The notes under the pieces were generated by a model that was given only the letters and a program-made list of their open reading frames with translations, ran no database searches and had not been told where the DNA came from. From Bacillus sp. AFS029637 (lineage in GTDB: Bacteria > Bacillota > Bacilli > Bacillales > Bacillaceae_G), in assembly GCF_002584985.1 (NCBI RefSeq), contig NZ_NUPZ01000011.1, forward strand, positions 1-64,000: 64,000 bases of DNA, written 5' to 3'. A program made the translations under genes and the position numbers. Below, one piece after another: positions 33,790 to 42,630 of this stretch. The stretch's first letter is position 1; every line of letters starts with the position of its first letter.

Positions 33790-36513
33790 TTAGTTTGACA
33801 CTTTAGACTCTTCGATTTTCTCACGAAGAACCATTTGCAGGATACCACCGTGACGGTAGTAGTCAATTTCAACTTCACTATCGAAACGAGCTACTACTTC
33901 AAATTGTTTTTCGTTGCCATCTGCATCAGTTGCAACTACTTTTACAAGATCACGTGGTCTAACTGTTTTGTCAATTTGAATTTCAAATGACTCGTTACCA
34001 ACAAGACCTAATGTTTCAGCGCTTTCACCATCTTTAAATTGAAGTGGTAATACGCCCATTAATACTAAGTTACTGCGGTGAATACGCTCGAAGCTTTCCG
34101 CGATTACTGCTTTAATACCTAATAAGTTTGTACCTTTCGCAGCCCAGTCACGAGAACTTCCCATACCGTAGTCTTTACCAGCAACAACTAGAAGGCCTGT
34201 GCCATCTTCTTTATATTTCATAGCAGCATCATAGATTGATGTTACTTCACCAGTTGGCCAATATGTTGTATATCCGCCTTCTGTTCCTGGTGCGATTTGG
34301 TTTTTAATACGGATGTTCGCGAATGTACCACGCATCATAACTTCATGGTTACCACGACGAGAACCGTAAGAGTTGAAGTCAACTGGTTGTACGCCGTTCT
34401 CTAATAAGTAGCGTCCAGCTGGTGTGTGCTTACCGATTGAACCTGCTGGTGAAATATGGTCTGTCGTTACAGAGTCACCAAATTTACCAACTACGCGTAA
34501 ACCTGATAATGTTTCAACTTCACCTGGCTCTTTAGATAATCCTTCAAAGAACGGTGGGTTTTGAATGTATGTTGAATCATTATCCCAAGTATATAAAGCT
34601 TCATTTGAAGTTTGGATTTCATTCCAACGCTCATTGCTGTTAAATACTTGTGCATATTCTTTCTTGAACAGTTCAGATGTAACAACGCTTTGAACTACAT
34701 CTTCAATTTCTTTAGCTGATGGCCAAATATCGTTGAAGTAAACAGCATTGCCATTTGCATCTTTACCGATTTCATCATTTTTCAGGTCAATATCCACAGT
34801 ACCTGCAAGTGCATATGCCACAACAAGTGGTGGTGATGCTAAGTAGTTCGCTTTTACAAGCGGGTGAATACGTCCTTCAAAGTTACGGTTACCAGATAAA
34901 ACAGATGTTACTAGTAAGTCGTTTGCTGCGATTGCTTCTTCAAGTTCGTCTGCTAATGGACCAGAGTTACCAATACAAGTTGTACAGCCGTAACCAACTG
35001 TTTGGAAACCTAATTGATCTAAATATGTTGTCAAACCTGATTTATCTAAGTATTCAGTAACAACTTTAGATCCTGGTGCTAATGATGTTTTTACGTACTC
35101 AGGTACTACAAGTCCTTTTTCAATTGCTTTCTTCGCAACTAGACCTGCTCCAATTAATACGTATGGGTTTGATGTATTTGTACAGCTTGTAATTGCAGCG
35201 ATTGCAATTGCACCTGTTTTCATCGTTACTTCTTTATCTTCTAATGTAACCTTCACTTCTTTATCGAACTCTTGCTCATTAAATCCAAGTCCTTGTGTTC
35301 CAACTGGCGCTAAAACAGCTTTGTGGAACGCATCTTTCATATCTGAAAGTGGAATTAAATCTTGTGGGCGTTTCGGTCCAGAAAGGTTAGATTCGATTGT
35401 ATTTAAATCAATTTCAACAAGATCAGTGTAAATTGGATCTTTGCTGTCTACTGTATAGAATAAACCGTTCGCTTTACAGTATTCTTCAACAACGCGAATT
35501 TGCTCTTCATCTCTACCTGTTAAACGTAAATATTCTAATGAAATGTCGTCGATTGGGAAGAATCCACAAGTTGCGCCGTATTCTGGTGCCATATTTGAAA
35601 TTGTTGCACGGTCAGCTAAAGGCATGCTCTTTAGTCCATTACCGAAGAACTCAACGAATTTACCAACTACACCTTTTTGACGTAATACTTGTGTTACTTT
35701 TAATGCAACGTCAGTTGCTGTAGTACCACTTGGAAGTGTACCTGTTAATTTCACACCGATTACTTCAGGTACTGGGAAGTATGAAGGCTGTCCAAGCATT
35801 CCTGCTTCTGCTTCAATACCACCAACGCCCCATCCAAGAACGCCGATACCGTTAATCATTGTTGTATGTGAGTCTGTTCCAACTAATGAATCTGGGTATG
35901 CAACTAAGTCACCTTCAGCATTTTTCACTGCGTGAACAACTGGTGCTAAATATTCAAGGTTTACTTGGTGTACAATACCTGTAGCTGGTGGAACTGCACG
36001 GTAGTTATCAAATGATTTTTGTGCCCAGCTTAAAAATTTATAACGTTCTTCATTACGTTTAAACTCTAAGTCCATGTTGAATGCAAGCGAGTCTGCTGTA
36101 CCCGCTCTATCAACCTGTACAGAGTGGTCAATTACAAGGTCTACAGTAATTTCAGGATTAATTTTATCAGGATCCCCGCCCATGTCTGCCATTGCTTTAC
36201 GAAGCGAAGCCAAATCAACAACAGCTGGAACACCAGTGAAATCTTGTAAAATTACACGAGATGGTTTAAATGGAACATCGATATCTTGAACATCTTTCGT
36301 TCCCCACTTCGCTAAATTTGTAACATGTTCTTCTGTAATTACGCGTCCATCTACTTGACGAAGTACAGATTCAAGTAAAACTTTCACGGAATATGGTAAT
36401 TGAGATACGTTGCCAACCCCTGCGTTTTCAAGCGCTTTTAATTGATAATAATGATACGTTTTTCCATCTACTTCGAAAGTTGCACGTGATTGAAATGGAT
36501 TATGTTTGACCAT
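33790..36513 (-). CDS. acnA: Aconitate hydratase A
   Basis: TCA-cycle enzyme converting citrate to isocitrate, 907 aa, same length class as B. subtilis CitB. The [4Fe-4S] ligands are in [10 protein letters not shown] and [13 protein letters not shown]. Active-site blocks [21 protein letters not shown] and [16 protein letters not shown] are intact. The Bacillus enzyme also acts as an iron-dependent RNA-binding regulator; the same fold is present here. Monocistronic with two terminators. Divergent from sspO, as in B. subtilis. Confidence 0.97.
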   Translation of the reverse strand: MVKHNPFQSRATFEVDGKTYHYYQLKALENAGVGNVSQLPYSVKVLLESVLRQVDGRVITEEHVTNLAKWGTKDVQDIDVPFKPSRVILQDFTGVPAVVDLASLRKAMADMGGDPDKINPEITVDLVIDHSVQVDRAGTADSLAFNMDLEFKRNEERYKFLSWAQKSFDNYRAVPPATGIVHQVNLEYLAPVVHAVKNAEGDLVAYPDSLVGTDSHTTMINGIGVLGWGVGGIEAEAGMLGQPSYFPVPEVIGVKLTGTLPSGTTATDVALKVTQVLRQKGVVGKFVEFFGNGLKSMPLADRATISNMAPEYGATCGFFPIDDISLEYLRLTGRDEEQIRVVEEYCKANGLFYTVDSKDPIYTDLVEIDLNTIESNLSGPKRPQDLIPLSDMKDAFHKAVLAPVGTQGLGFNEQEFDKEVKVTLEDKEVTMKTGAIAIAAITSCTNTSNPYVLIGAGLVAKKAIEKGLVVPEYVKTSLAPGSKVVTEYLDKSGLTTYLDQLGFQTVGYGCTTCIGNSGPLADELEEAIAANDLLVTSVLSGNRNFEGRIHPLVKANYLASPPLVVAYALAGTVDIDLKNDEIGKDANGNAVYFNDIWPSAKEIEDVVQSVVTSELFKKEYAQVFNSNERWNEIQTSNEALYTWDNDSTYIQNPPFFEGLSKEPGEVETLSGLRVVGKFGDSVTTDHISPAGSIGKHTPAGRYLLENGVQPVDFNSYGSRRGNHEVMMRGTFANIRIKNQIAPGTEGGYTTYWPTGEVTSIYDAAMKYKEDGTGLLVVAGKDYGMGSSRDWAAKGTNLLGIKAVIAESFERIHRSNLVLMGVLPLQFKDGESAETLGLVGNESFEIQIDKTVRPRDLVKVVATDADGNEKQFEVVARFDSEVEIDYYRHGGILQMVLREKIEESKVSN

Positions 36514-36628
36514 TATGTTTCCCCCCTGTTAAACGTGACTAAGTTGTCTGAATATAAAATGTAGACAAACTTTTCAATACCTTACGATAATATCTTATTA
36601 CAACTTTCTAAATAAGTAAATAATAAGA

Positions 36629-36650
36629 AACTTATAGATTATCATAAGTT
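36629..36650. promoter_or_regulatory. Dyad upstream of acnA (possible CcpC-type site)
   Basis: AACTTAT-N8-ATAAGTT about 120 bp before the acnA start. CcpC sites upstream of B. subtilis citB are ATAA/TTAT dyads, so this is a candidate only. Confidence 0.35.
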
Positions 36651-36669
36651 TTCTTTATCTTTCTAAATT

Positions 36670-36700
36670 TGAATAGTGTTCATGCTCCTTATGAATACTA
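36670..36700 (+). promoter_or_regulatory. Sigma-G-type promoter of sspO
   Basis: TGAATA (36670-36675), 18-nt spacer, AATACTA (36694-36700, 6 of 7 match). Leader of about 98 nt. Confidence 0.45.
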
Positions 36701-36804
36701 TTACCGTAAAGTAAAGTACTCTTTCAGTGCTTCATTTTACGTTCATATATGCTATGAACTGTTCATCATTCAACCTACAAAAATTATTATAGAGGTGAAA
36801 TCAA

Positions 36805-36954
36805 ATGGGTAAACGAAAAGCAAATCATGTTATTTCAGGAATGAATTCTGCTTCTGCACAAGGACAAGGTGCGGGTTTTAGCGAAGAATTTGCAAACGAA
36901 CCTTTAACTCCTGCAGAGCGACAAAATAATAAGAAACGTAAAAAGAATCAGTAA
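36805..36954 (+). CDS. sspO: Small acid-soluble spore protein O
   Basis: 49-aa basic [24 protein letters not shown] at the start and the [14 protein letters not shown] tail match SspO (formerly CotK) of B. subtilis. AGAGGTGA precedes the ATG. Lies divergent from acnA, the same arrangement as citB-sspO in B. subtilis; sspP, its operon partner there, is here about 1.2 kb away as a separate unit. Confidence 0.94.
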   Translation: MGKRKANHVISGMNSASAQGQGAGFSEEFANEPLTPAERQNNKKRKKNQ

Positions 36955-36956
36955 TG

Positions 36957-36998
36957 AAAAATCCCAAAAGGTACGCCTGCCTTTTGGGATTTTTTCTA
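36957..36998. terminator. Bidirectional terminator sspO/deacetylase
   Basis: AAAATCCCAAAAGG / CCTTTTGGGATTTT stem, loop TACGCCTG, between convergent genes. Confidence 0.9.
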
Positions 36999-37721
36999 AT
37001 GTTTATAGCGCAGCAATTCCGAAACCTTAACAAATCGATATCCTTGCTTTTTAAGCTCTGGCAAAATTTTTGCTAATGCCTCAACGGTTTGACTACGATT
37101 ACTTCCTCCATCGTGTAACAGCACAATATCTCCACTTTTAGCATTTTTCAGGACATGATTTACAATGGATTCAACTCCTGGGTTTGCCCAATCACGAGGG
37201 TCTTGGTGCCATGACCATAGAACAATTTGATACCCAGCTTCTTTAGCTGTTGTAAATACGGCATCATTAATATATCCGCCTGGTGGACGGAATAATAAAG
37301 GTTCTTTCACCCATTTTTCAAAATACTTCTTTCCATTTAAAATATCATTTTTTAATTTCTCATCTGATGAGTTACTTGCGTACAAATGATCCATCGTATG
37401 ATTTCCAATTTCATGTCCTTCTTTTAATACCCGCTTTACTAAATATGGATTACGCTGAACTCGAAATCCAATCATAAAAAAAGTCGCTTCTGCTTTGTAT
37501 TGACGTAATAAATCTAATATTTGCGGTGTATACGTTGCATCTGGTCCGTCATCAAACGTAATCGCGATAACCTTCTCATTATTAGGTACTTCCCACGTTA
37601 CATAACCAGTTGGCTCTAACTCTTTTCTTAACAACATTTTAGCTTCCACTTTGTCCACTTGAAATATATGTACTGCACAAATTAAAGAAAAAATTAATAG
37701 AATGATTTTTCGTTTCCGCAT
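36996..37721 (-). CDS. Polysaccharide deacetylase (NodB-type), secreted or anchored
   Basis: 241 aa with an N-terminal signal/anchor (about 4-22) and a carbohydrate esterase 4 domain. All five motifs are visible: TFDDGPD (motif 1), HTMDH (metal-binding His pair), RPPGG, DPRDWANPG and VLLHDGG. It deacetylates N-acetyl groups of peptidoglycan or another amino sugar polymer at the cell surface; it is shorter than and not identical in layout to PdaA/PdaB. The ribosome binding site is weak, and the start lies right next to the terminator of the upstream gene. Confidence 0.88.
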   Translation of the reverse strand: MRKRKIILLIFSLICAVHIFQVDKVEAKMLLRKELEPTGYVTWEVPNNEKVIAITFDDGPDATYTPQILDLLRQYKAEATFFMIGFRVQRNPYLVKRVLKEGHEIGNHTMDHLYASNSSDEKLKNDILNGKKYFEKWVKEPLLFRPPGGYINDAVFTTAKEAGYQIVLWSWHQDPRDWANPGVESIVNHVLKNAKSGDIVLLHDGGSNRSQTVEALAKILPELKKQGYRFVKVSELLRYKH

Positions 37722-37736
37722 AGTAACACTAAAAGT

Positions 37737-37771
37737 AATGAGGTTGTTGGATACACAACAACCTCATTTAC
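37737..37771 (-). terminator. Terminator of 87-aa coiled protein gene
   Basis: AATGAGGTTGTTG / CAACAACCTCATT, 13-bp stem with 6-nt loop. Confidence 0.8.
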
Positions 37772-38031
37772 TTTTCTAATTGATCCACATTTCGCATAAT
37801 ATTTTGGAGATTATTTTCGTATTGCTCAAGTTGTGGACGTTGTGTTTCCGAAGCTACTTCAAGTGCATTTTGAATTTGTTCATACGCTTGTTGAACCTCT
37901 TGACGTAACTCTTTTAAATCATGACCGTAGTTTGGATCATTTTTCACAATATTGTTGAATGAATTTTCTGCTTGTGTAACCCCTTGCTGCGCTGCTTGAA
38001 AAGCTTGTTGTTTATCTTTATGATATGGCAT
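37768..38031 (-). CDS. Small helical (coiled-coil) protein, unknown function
   Basis: 87-aa soluble protein rich in Gln, Glu and Asn with heptad-like spacing (QAAQQGVTQAENSF, then LRQEVQQAYEQIQNALEV). No signal peptide, no membrane helix, no cysteine. It starts with MPYHKDKQQAF, reminiscent of small spore-linked proteins of Bacillus, but I cannot assign a family. GAAAGGGG precedes the ATG. It sits between sspO/deacetylase and sspP, so a sporulation role is possible. Confidence 0.7.
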   Translation of the reverse strand: MPYHKDKQQAFQAAQQGVTQAENSFNNIVKNDPNYGHDLKELRQEVQQAYEQIQNALEVASETQRPQLEQYENNLQNIMRNVDQLEK

Positions 38032-38096
38032 TATACTTTCCCCTTTCTGTAATAGTTAGTCCCATTTATCTTTACCCTTTTTTCTAAAAACATTCT

Positions 38097-38126
38097 CGTA
38101 TAAATTCGTAAACTTCTCTCATTCTA
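38097..38126 (+). promoter_or_regulatory. Sigma-G/sigma-F-type promoter of sspP
   Basis: CGTATA (38097-38102), 17-nt spacer, CATTCTA (38120-38126, 6 of 7 match to CATACTA). Start codon 27 nt further on. Confidence 0.5.
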
Positions 38127-38152
38127 AAGAGAAAGAGGAGGTGTCACATACA

Positions 38153-38275
38153 ATGGGAAAAAACAATCGTGAATCTAAAGAAAAAAAAGGACAACCTGAA
38201 CCATTAAGCGGATCTCATAAAGTAAAAAATCGCAACCATTCACGCCAAAAAAACCATGCACATCATGATATGTAA
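38153..38275 (+). CDS. sspP: Small acid-soluble spore protein P
   Basis: 40-aa basic SASP. The central [20 protein letters not shown] and the His-rich HHDM end match SspP (CotL) of B. subtilis. AGAGGAGGTG precedes the ATG. Predicted forespore expression from its own promoter. Confidence 0.93.
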   Translation: MGKNNRESKEKKGQPEPLSGSHKVKNRNHSRQKNHAHHDM

Positions 38276-38339
38276 AACAAAGGGCTCACACTAACTACTT
38301 TTGTCACATACACTGTTTATATTTTTCCATTTATTCTTC

Positions 38340-38366
38340 ACCCCTACTTCATTCATGCATAACATA
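38340..38366 (+). promoter_or_regulatory. Sigma-K-type promoter of Hsp20-like gene
   Basis: AC (38340-38341), 16-nt spacer, CATAACATA (38358-38366), fitting AC-N16/17-CATANNNTA. Start codon 33 nt downstream with GGAGGG between. Confidence 0.6.
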
Positions 38367-38399
38367 GTATGAATTGAGATTTTACGGAGGGTGTCTTAC

Positions 38400-38780
38400 A
38401 TGGGCAAGAAAAAGAAGATTTGTCTTTTTCATGTTGATGGTTTTGAAGAATGGATGGATCAATTTTGTTCTGATTCTTGTAGTAACTTTAGTTTCCCAAA
38501 TCAAATTCATATTGACCTTTGCGAAACTGAACAAGAGTACATTTTGGAAACAGATGTACCAAATGTATCTGAACGAAATGTAGTCATTAAAAAGATGGAG
38601 ACAGGCCTACACATTTGCATACTTCATAAAAACACTTCTTTGCAGCGGACCATTCCTTTACCTGCAAATATCATTTATAAGAAGATGCTAGCCTGCTCAG
38701 AGAATGGATTTTTAGCCATTCATATTTCCAAAAATGAAATTGCTAATAAGCATGAAAAGAAAGTTCTTTTTTCAAATTAA
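38400..38780 (+). CDS. Hsp20/alpha-crystallin-like protein, probably spore-associated
   Basis: 126-aa protein with a diverged small heat-shock (ACD) domain: IHIDLCETEQEYILETDVPNV (start of the domain; landmarks IDLCETEQEY and LETDVP), then TIPLPANIIYKKMLACSENGF where Hsp20 proteins have the R-x-LP...A...NGVL motif, and LAIHISKNE as the last strand. The IXI tail is absent. Five cysteines are unusual for the family but common in coat proteins. GTG 38391 opens the frame, but GGAGGG supports ATG 38400. The sigma-K promoter match suggests mother-cell expression late in sporulation and a coat role similar to B. subtilis CotM/CotP. Confidence 0.72.
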   Translation: MGKKKKICLFHVDGFEEWMDQFCSDSCSNFSFPNQIHIDLCETEQEYILETDVPNVSERNVVIKKMETGLHICILHKNTSLQRTIPLPANIIYKKMLACSENGFLAIHISKNEIANKHEKKVLFSN

Positions 38781-38798
38781 GAGTTAAAATAAATACAA

Positions 38799-38833
38799 AC
38801 ATAAGCCCCAGTTGGTTACTGGGGCTTATGTTA
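38799..38833. terminator. Bidirectional terminator
   Basis: ACATAAGCCCCAGT / ACTGGGGCTTATGT stem between the convergent Hsp20-like and MFS genes. Confidence 0.9.
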
Positions 38834-40069
38834 TTTCGCATGCATTTCTATATTAGAATTTCTATCATATCTTTTTTTCAATAACCCTTTTGTAACTAAA
38901 AGAACCGGAAAGGCTACAATTGAAAATATAGATAGTGCTGAAAATACTACAAACCCATTTTGATACCCGTAATAATCAAGAAGTACGCCCCCAAACCAAG
39001 GACCAATTACTCCTCCAATTCCGGAAAAGCCCATCGCTCCAAAATAAGTTCCCTTTAGATTTGAGACAGCTATATCATCAATAAATACATCTGTCATTGA
39101 AAACATTAAAACTTCTCCCACTGTAAAAATAAATGTACATACAGCGGCCCCTAACGTAGATTCTACTATTCCAAATCCAAATAACCCTGCGCTCACAAAT
39201 AAAGTGCCAACCATAATTGATGCTAATGGTGTATATCTTTTACACGTGTGAATAACAGGGTATTGAATAATCACTACAACAATTGCATTTAAAGCTAGCA
39301 TATATGAGAACAACTTTACTCCATCCTGAAATATATGCGCATTCGCAAAATATTGAGATACCGTTGTCGTTAAGTGAGAAAAACCACAATTACTCAAAAT
39401 AATACCGACTAATGCAACTAAAAATACGACATCCTTTCGCAATATACGAATTGCATTTAACATTGTCACAGGCTTTTCTGCATTTATTTTCTTGCGTTCC
39501 AGTGGATACTTCTTAAATTGGAACGCTAATATAGCTGTATATAAAATGTATACCCCAGCTGCTACTAAAAAAGGAATTGTTGATTTTGCGCTTCCAATCT
39601 GTAATCCAACAAGTGGACCGATCGCTACCCCAACATTGATTGCACCGTAACGCAAATTATATACGAGTAAACGATACTCTGGTTTCGTTAAATCCGATAA
39701 TAATGCTCTTGACGTCGGTTCAAAAAAGGACCTACATAATCCATTCAAAGCATTTAGTAAAAAGAAACTTAAAACATGATCTGCAAGTGAAAAACCTAAG
39801 AATACAAACACCCAAACGATCATGGACCATAGTATAATCATGTTTCGGCCGAATCGATCCGATAAATTCCCCCCGATAAAACTAGCAAACACTCCAACAA
39901 GTGCACTCGTTCCGATAATAGCACCCGTCATTCCAGCTGATACACCTTTAACAGTCGTTAAATAAATTGCTAAAAAAGGAATACTCATTGACGTGGCGAA
40001 CCTCGCAAATAAAGTCCCTACTATGATTGTCATTCCTAACGGATGAATATTTTGTAACTTCCCCTTCAT
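38831..40069 (-). CDS. MFS transporter
   Basis: 412-aa major facilitator with 12 predicted helices. Motif A lies in the loop between helices 2 and 3 (GGNLSDRFGRN, about residue 68); later landmarks are GLCRSFFEPTSRALLSDL and a repeat-like FGAMGFSGIGGVIGPWFGG. It resembles the multidrug/sugar-efflux type (YttB/MdtG-like) but substrate cannot be predicted. No regulator is adjacent. GGAGAG precedes the start. Confidence 0.88.
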   Translation of the reverse strand: MKGKLQNIHPLGMTIIVGTLFARFATSMSIPFLAIYLTTVKGVSAGMTGAIIGTSALVGVFASFIGGNLSDRFGRNMIILWSMIVWVFVFLGFSLADHVLSFFLLNALNGLCRSFFEPTSRALLSDLTKPEYRLLVYNLRYGAINVGVAIGPLVGLQIGSAKSTIPFLVAAGVYILYTAILAFQFKKYPLERKKINAEKPVTMLNAIRILRKDVVFLVALVGIILSNCGFSHLTTTVSQYFANAHIFQDGVKLFSYMLALNAIVVVIIQYPVIHTCKRYTPLASIMVGTLFVSAGLFGFGIVESTLGAAVCTFIFTVGEVLMFSMTDVFIDDIAVSNLKGTYFGAMGFSGIGGVIGPWFGGVLLDYYGYQNGFVVFSALSIFSIVAFPVLLVTKGLLKKRYDRNSNIEMHAK

Positions 40070-40094
40070 CTTTAAACCTACTCTCCCTTTTCTT

Positions 40095-40137
40095 ACATAA
40101 AAAAAGAAAGCAAAGGATCTGCTTTCTTTTCCTTTTT
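40095..40137 (-). terminator. Terminator of 135-aa gene
   Basis: AAGAAAGCA / TGCTTTCTT stem with T-run on the minus strand. Confidence 0.75.
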
Positions 40138-40545
40138 CTATACTTGAGTTGTTGATACCCGAGCCGTTCTCGTTATGTCCATATCAATTCCATATGTAAA
40201 CTGTAATTCTTTACAAACATCTTTAATTAAAATTGCAACATTATACTTTTCATTAAATTGTAAAACGATGTTTTCTACTTCTTCGTATGTATACCTATAT
40301 TCTCCTGTAATGACACTTTTTAAATCAAAACATTCATTGATGCAAAGTTGTACAAGTAGTTGGTCATATTTCTCTATTACATCTTCTTTCTTCCAAAGTA
40401 ACTCTTTTACATATAACCGATCAAACTTTACACTTTCACGGTTACAATCCGTTAAAATCCGGGTCATTTCATTTAATTCTCGATATAATTCGGAAATATT
40501 TCTGCTTAAACTAAGCAATTTATCTACGCCATTTTCATATAACAT
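40138..40545 (-). CDS. Hypothetical protein, 135 aa
   Basis: Soluble, helical and acidic-basic mixed protein without recognised domain. Landmarks: LSLSRNISELYRELNEM, LLWKKEDVIEKYDQLL, YTYEEVENIVLQFNEKY. The two halves look like helical hairpins, compatible with a small regulatory or spore protein, but nothing specific can be said. GGGGGTGG is 1 nt before the first ATG (40551) and 7 nt before the second, so the second was chosen. Divergent from alaX. Confidence 0.7.
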   Translation of the reverse strand: MLYENGVDKLLSLSRNISELYRELNEMTRILTDCNRESVKFDRLYVKELLWKKEDVIEKYDQLLVQLCINECFDLKSVITGEYRYTYEEVENIVLQFNEKYNVAILIKDVCKELQFTYGIDMDITRTARVSTTQV

Positions 40546-40682
40546 GCTCATTCCACCCCCGCATTTTCTTTTTCTTATTATAGCAAGAAAATTCTAAAAA
40601 TAGTTTCTTTCTTCTGAAATATTAGGAAACTAATTTTAATTGTTTTACAATGAAACTAGTGAACACGAAAGGGGAAAAAAAA

Positions 40683-41885
40683 TTGGAGCAAAAACTATAT
40701 TACACTGACGCTTATAAAAAAGACTTTACTACTAAAGTTATAAAGCAAGATTATGATAAAGACGGTAACTTATACGTTGTTTTAAACGAAACGGCATTTT
40801 ATCCGACAGGTGGCGGACAACCGCACGATACTGGAACTTTAAATGGTATTGCAGTATTTGGTGTTGAGGAAGTCGACGAAGAGATCCGCCACTTCATTTC
40901 AGAACAATTACATACAGAAGAAGTAGAAGGTAAAATTAATTGGGAACGCCGTTTTGATCATATGCAGCAACATACAGCTCAGCACATTTTATCTGCTTCT
41001 TTTTGGGATCATTTTAACATTCCAACTATCGGATTCCATCTTGGAAAAGAAACAGTAACAATTGATTTAGAAACAGAAAGTCTTCATGCGGAAACGGTTG
41101 AAAAAGCAGTGCAAATTGCGAACAAAATTGTTTTTGAAAATCATCCCATTCTCATTAAATGGATGAACTTAGAAGAAGCGAAAACTTTACCTCTTCGCAA
41201 AGAACCAACTTTAACAGAAAATATACGCGTTGTTATGATCGAAAACTTTGATTATAACGGCTGTGGTGGAACGCACCCGAGACATACAGGTGAAGTAGGT
41301 CCTATTCAAGTACTGAACTGGGAGCGCAATAAAGGTGGCATCCGCTTAACATTTATCGCTGGTTGGCGCACACTTAAATTAATGGGGCAACAGCAACAAA
41401 TTATGAAAGATGTTTCTAAACAATTAAACAGTAGCGAAACTGATATTCCAGCAAAAGTAGCACAACTTCTTACTTCTCAAAAAGAAAATGAAAAAGCAAT
41501 ACAAACAATGACTGAACAACTATTATTCGCAGAGGCAAATGAATTGCTGCAACAGCCTACAGAAATACATGCTGGAACACTTATTTCTAAAGTATTTACA
41601 ACTCGTTCTATGCAAGAAATCGCAAAACTTTCTGCTATTATTACAGAACAACAAGAGCATACCATTACATATTTTGTTATTGAAAACGAAGACAAACTAC
41701 AATGTATTCTCGCTTGCGGAAAAACAGTAACGCTCGATATGAATGCCCTTTTAAAAGATGCCCTTCCTGCAATTGAAGGAAAAGGTGGCGGTAATAAAAA
41801 AAGTGCGCGTGGCGGCGGGAAAGCGATTATGAGCGGAGATGAATTTTTAAATCAGCTTGTTTCTTCTTTACAGTCAGCGGTGTAA
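40683..41885 (+). CDS. alaX: Alanyl-tRNA editing protein (AlaX-type)
   Basis: Free-standing editing enzyme that hydrolyses Ser- or Gly-mischarged tRNA-Ala, 400 aa. The N-terminal tRNA-SAD part has NETAFYPTGGGQPHD. Zinc ligands are in HMQQHTAQHILS (HxxxH) and NYNGCGGTHPRHTG (Cys and His; genome reads DYNGCGGTH). The C-terminal half is a DHHA1-like domain ending GGGNKKSARGGGKA. No aminoacylation domain. Although the frame opens at 40650, AAAGGGG supports TTG 40683 (MEQKLYYTDAY). Followed by a terminator. Confidence 0.9.
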   Translation: MEQKLYYTDAYKKDFTTKVIKQDYDKDGNLYVVLNETAFYPTGGGQPHDTGTLNGIAVFGVEEVDEEIRHFISEQLHTEEVEGKINWERRFDHMQQHTAQHILSASFWDHFNIPTIGFHLGKETVTIDLETESLHAETVEKAVQIANKIVFENHPILIKWMNLEEAKTLPLRKEPTLTENIRVVMIENFDYNGCGGTHPRHTGEVGPIQVLNWERNKGGIRLTFIAGWRTLKLMGQQQQIMKDVSKQLNSSETDIPAKVAQLLTSQKENEKAIQTMTEQLLFAEANELLQQPTEIHAGTLISKVFTTRSMQEIAKLSAIITEQQEHTITYFVIENEDKLQCILACGKTVTLDMNALLKDALPAIEGKGGGNKKSARGGGKAIMSGDEFLNQLVSSLQSAV

Positions 41886-41892
41886 AACATTT

Positions 41893-41928
41893 TTAGGAAG
41901 GATAGCTTACCAGCTATCCTTCTTCTAT
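41893..41928. terminator. Terminator alaX/nudix
   Basis: GAAGGATAGCT / AGCTATCCTTC stem with 4-nt loop between convergent genes. Confidence 0.85.
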
Positions 41929-41930
41929 AT

Positions 41931-42374
41931 TTAAAGACCAATATTTCGTTTCAACCCTTGATAACTCCCTGCATTTGCAAACCCTTCACTTATAAGAGTT
42001 ATAAAAGTTTCCGAAAAACCATAATGACCTAATTCTATAATCGGCGCCATTTGCACATCATGAATTGGATTATTATCAAATTCATTTGATGGTAAAGTAA
42101 TTTCACCTTCAATCCTTTCAAGCAGAAACGTAATATGCAATAAAGATGGGCTAGCATCCGGTTTATCACAAACATAGAGTAGCTTCTTGATTTTAACTTC
42201 TAACCCTGTTTCTTCTCTCATTTCTCGAATCATCGCTTCTTCTAACATTTCCCCATTCTCTACTCTTCCTCCAGGTAAAGACCAATTCCGATTAGCAACT
42301 TTTTGCTTTACTAGCAATACTTTTTCATCTTCAATTAAAATTCCAGTAACACGAACTTGCATTACATTTTCCAT
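41931..42374 (-). CDS. NUDIX hydrolase
   Basis: 147-aa pyrophosphohydrolase. Nudix box GGRVENGEMLEEAMIREMREETGLE-type motif is complete (G-x5-E-x7-REUXEEXGU; residues about 36-58), preceded by NWSLPGG. Cleaves nucleoside diphosphates linked to another group; substrate unknown. GGAGATG precedes the start. Single-gene unit. Confidence 0.9.
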   Translation of the reverse strand: MENVMQVRVTGILIEDEKVLLVKQKVANRNWSLPGGRVENGEMLEEAMIREMREETGLEVKIKKLLYVCDKPDASPSLLHITFLLERIEGEITLPSNEFDNNPIHDVQMAPIIELGHYGFSETFITLISEGFANAGSYQGLKRNIGL

Positions 42375-42478
42375 ATGTCATCTCCTCTTCCCATTATATT
42401 TACAAATTAATCCTTCCATAAAAAGAACATATGTTTTATAATTAAAGAAAATTATGGAAGAAAGAAGTTGCTATATTC

Positions 42479-42622
42479 ATGCGTCCACCTTTAACAAAAA
42501 CTATATCTCTTGAAGATTTCCAAAACTATTATTGGTTAAAAGCTGATGCAATTGCTGCTTGGAACGAAATAAAAACAAAACCTGGTAGCAACGCCTATAT
42601 TCCTCAAAAAGTAGAGAACTAG
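42479..42622 (+). CDS. Small protein, possible SAP/DUF6434-like fragment
   Basis: 47 codons: MRPPLTKTISLEDFQNYYWL, then a short charged stretch ending in PQKVEN. The first 20 residues resemble the start of Bacillus proteins with an N-terminal SAP/DUF6434 segment, which continue much further. Here the frame stops early, so it may be a shortened relative or remnant. Ribosome binding site is weak (AGAAG). Convergent with the thiolase gene. Confidence 0.45.
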   Translation: MRPPLTKTISLEDFQNYYWLKADAIAAWNEIKTKPGSNAYIPQKVEN

Positions 42623-42630
42623 TTACCTTG

